NCBI GenBank assembly: GCA_965365655.1
Contig: CBDUCN010000224.1
Span: 1-9,084 of the forward strand
Reading direction: 5' to 3'
DNA from: JBFHNV01 sp965365655
GTDB taxonomy: Bacteria > Pseudomonadota > Gammaproteobacteria > HK1
DNA length: 9,084 nt
Shown: positions 7,546 to 9,084 of the stretch, piece by piece
How the letters are laid out: each line of letters begins with the position of its first letter
How positions within the stretch are numbered: the first letter of the stretch is position 1
Notes under the pieces: model-generated
Database searches by the model: none
What the model saw: the letters and a program-made list of their open reading frames with translations, nothing else
What the model was told of the DNA's origin: nothing
Program-made: the position numbers and the translations under genes

Positions 7546-8889
7546 TCAGGCGAGCGGCGCGAGCGCGGCCAGCAGCTCTCCAGCGCTCGCGAAGCGGTCC
7601 TCCGCGCGCTTCGCGAGCAGGCGGTCGATCACCGGCTGGAAGCGCTCGAGGCCGCGCGGCAGCGGCGCCGGCGTCTCGATCTGGATCGCCATCAGCAGCG
7701 CCGGGAGGTTCGGCGCGACGAACGGGCGCCGCCCGGTCAGCATCTCGTAGAACAGCACTCCGGCGGCGTACAGGTCGGCGCGCTGGTCCGCCGCCTCGCC
7801 GCGCGTCTGCTCGGGGCTCATGCAGTACGGCGTGCCGAGGATGACGCCGGTGCCGGTCAGGCCCAGGTCCTCCCCCAGGTGCTTCGCGAGGCCGAAGTCG
7901 GCCAGCGCCATGCTGCCGTCGCCGCGGAACATCACGTTCCCCGGCTTGAGGTCGCGGTGCACGATGCCGACACGGTGGATCGCGTCCAGCCCGCACACGA
8001 TGTTGTGCAGGTACAGCAGCGCGTCGTCCGGCGACACGCCCTGCCTCATGCGCTGCGCGAGGTCGCCGCGGCCGAAGAACTCCATCGCGATGTAGCCGGT
8101 GCCGTCGGTGACGCCGTGGTCGTACACGCGCACGACATACGGGCTGTCCAGGGCTGCGACCAGCTCGCCTTCGCGCTGGAAGCGCTGCGCGTTCTCGGGA
8201 TCGGCGGCCAGCTTGCGGTCGAGGATCTTGAGCACCGCGGTCATGCGATCGTGCGCGCGCTCCGCGAGGTACACCCGCGACATGCCGCCGCGGCCGATCA
8301 GGCGGATGAAGCGGTAGCGGGTACCGCCGGGAACGGTCTCGAACGAGCGCCGGCCGCGGAACTTCGGCCCCGACGTCGCCTCCCAGTCGCCCTCCGGGCC
8401 CTCCTCGTCCGGCGCCGGCGGCGCGCTGGCCTGCGCCGCGGGTCCGGGCGTGGCCGCGCGCGCCGGCGCGGGCTCCGCGAGCATGTTGCGCACGGTGTGC
8501 ACCAGCGCGTCGGAGTTCAGGCGCGACTTGTCCAGGTAGCCGTCGGCGCGGGGCTCTCCCGCGCCGGGCTGCAACGGATCGCCGTCCGGGCCGGTGAACA
8601 GCACGGTGCGCGGGAAGCCCGGCCGGCTCGAGAACGCGCGCAGCCAGTCGGCGCCGGTGTCGCCGTGCCCCAGCCGGTAGTCCAGCAGCAGCAGGTCGTG
8701 GCTGGACCAGTCGAACCCGGCGTCCGGGCGGCCGCGGCGGCGGCTGTTGTAGCGGGTCACCCGGGCGCCCGGAATCCGCGTCTCCAGGCACGCCTGCACG
8801 TAGTCCAGGATCACCTCGTCGTCGTCGACGACGAGGATCCGGGGCGAGTCCTGCGGGGTCTCTTGCGGCATCGCAGCGAGCGCGTGCAT
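7546..8889 (-). CDS. Response regulator receiver / Ser-Thr protein kinase hybrid
   Basis: A 447-residue cytoplasmic protein with two domains. Residues 16-138 form a receiver: acidic Asp22-Asp24 (VVDDDE), phospho-acceptor Asp70 (LLLLDYRLG), Thr99 and Lys121. A Pro/Ala/Glu-rich linker spans about 139-187. Residues 192-447 form a complete Hanks-type kinase: glycine loop GRGGMSRV (199-206), Lys221, helix-C Glu240, HRDLKPGN with Asp313 and Asn318, DFG Asp331, SPEQ at 358-361, Asp372 and Arg432. All catalytic residues are present, and there is no transmembrane segment or PASTA sensor, unlike PknB. So it is probably switched by phosphotransfer to Asp70 from an unseen histidine kinase. The ATG at 8889 fits the short leader from a sigma-28-like promoter; ATG 8871 is an alternative. 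No obvious ribosome site is seen. The protein ends at the normal kinase C-terminus, in convergence with the PilZ gene. Confidence 0.92.
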   Translation of the reverse strand: MHALAAMPQETPQDSPRILVVDDDEVILDYVQACLETRIPGARVTRYNSRRRGRPDAGFDWSSHDLLLLDYRLGHGDTGADWLRAFSSRPGFPRTVLFTGPDGDPLQPGAGEPRADGYLDKSRLNSDALVHTVRNMLAEPAPARAATPGPAAQASAPPAPDEEGPEGDWEATSGPKFRGRRSFETVPGGTRYRFIRLIGRGGMSRVYLAERAHDRMTAVLKILDRKLAADPENAQRFQREGELVAALDSPYVVRVYDHGVTDGTGYIAMEFFGRGDLAQRMRQGVSPDDALLYLHNIVCGLDAIHRVGIVHRDLKPGNVMFRGDGSMALADFGLAKHLGEDLGLTGTGVILGTPYCMSPEQTRGEAADQRADLYAAGVLFYEMLTGRRPFVAPNLPALLMAIQIETPAPLPRGLERFQPVIDRLLAKRAEDRFASAGELLAALAPLA

Positions 8890-8917
8890 GGTCGGTCCAG
8901 CGGGGGAATCACCACTT

Positions 8918-8944
8918 CTGTCGGCGGGCCGCGCGGGATCTTTA
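8918..8944 (-). promoter_or_regulatory. Sigma-28 (FliA)-like promoter of the REC-kinase gene
   Basis: On the minus strand: TAAAGATC, 11 bases, GCCGACAG, against consensus TAAAGTTT, 11 bases, GCCGATAA. That is 6 of 8 in each box with the exact spacer. A transcript start near 8910 leaves about 20 bases before ATG 8889. TAAA is rare in this GC-rich DNA, and the layout mirrors that upstream of the PilZ gene. Confidence 0.55.
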
Positions 8945-8962
8945 GCCCCTGTGCCCTACCGC

Positions 8963-8980
8963 GGCGCGCGCCGTCGCGCC
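8963..8980. terminator. Possible terminator hairpin of the upstream minus-strand gene
   Basis: Arms GGCGCG and CGCGCC with a 6-base loop, starting 3 bases beyond the stop codon of the gene at the right edge. There is no T tract. If real, it would separate that gene from the sigma-28-like promoter that follows. Confidence 0.25.
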
Positions 8981-8983
8981 CTG

Positions 8984-9084
8984 TCAGCGCCGGTGGTGCA
9001 CCGGCGGAATTCCGTACACCGGGGTCGGAATCCCCTCCAGGCGCGCCTTGAGCTGCAGCGCCAGGTACAGCGAGTAGTGCCGGG
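8984..9084 (-). CDS. 3' end of an unidentified gene (partial)
   Basis: The minus strand is open from the window edge to a TGA at 8984-8986 and encodes the last 33 residues of a protein, containing YLALQLKARLEGIPTPVYG and ending PPVHHRR. Third codon positions are mostly G or C, and the residues alternate in a helix-then-turn pattern that looks like real protein. I do not recognise the family. The gene ends 94 bases before the REC-kinase start on the same strand, but a hairpin and a promoter candidate lie between, so they may be separate units. Confidence 0.5.
   Translation of the reverse strand, partial: RHYSLYLALQLKARLEGIPTPVYGIPPVHHRR

Overview
This is a GC-rich window (about 70% by eye, with G or C at nearly every third codon position) with short gaps and clear Shine-Dalgarno sites. 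It looks like a free-living proteobacterium. Two sigma-28-type promoter candidates and a PilZ protein suggest a motile, cyclic-di-GMP-using member, perhaps a gammaproteobacterium, but no gene here fixes the taxon.

Left part (1-2747). The 3' end of an unidentified gene overlaps a dienelactone hydrolase-family gene (+). This runs convergently into a pirin gene (-). Pirin lies 44 bases downstream of a short, MetE C-domain-like zinc methyltransferase gene (paralog A, -), and the two probably form an operon.

Middle (2748-6377). A 343-base divergent gap separates paralog A from an AMP-forming acyl-CoA ligase (+). A second MetE-like gene (paralog B, -, GTG start) converges on the ligase. The 170 bases between them are almost filled by five back-to-back hairpins. 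Paralog B is preceded, on the same strand, by a small secreted four-cysteine protein. Both MetE-like proteins keep the zinc ligand set (His-x-Cys, Glu, Cys) but lack the folate-binding N-terminal half of classical MetE. Their methyl donor or substrate is therefore open. The surrounding ligase, hydrolase and pirin suggest carbon-compound catabolism rather than plain methionine synthesis, but that is inference.

Right part (6378-9084). A PilZ/flagellar-brake-like gene (+) and a response-regulator/Ser-Thr-kinase hybrid gene (-) face each other across a 231-base gap with terminator-like hairpins. Upstream of each lies a sequence resembling the flagellar sigma-28 (FliA) promoter, both with an 11-base spacer and both 20-26 bases from the start codon after the likely transcription start. 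I read this as a small late-flagellar, c-di-GMP/phosphorylation signalling pair. The window ends in the 3' end of another minus-strand gene.

The most interesting items are the paired sigma-28-like promoters, the five-hairpin element at 4639-4789 whose wobble pairs fit RNA transcribed from the + strand, and the two core-MetE paralogs bracketing an acyl-CoA ligase.
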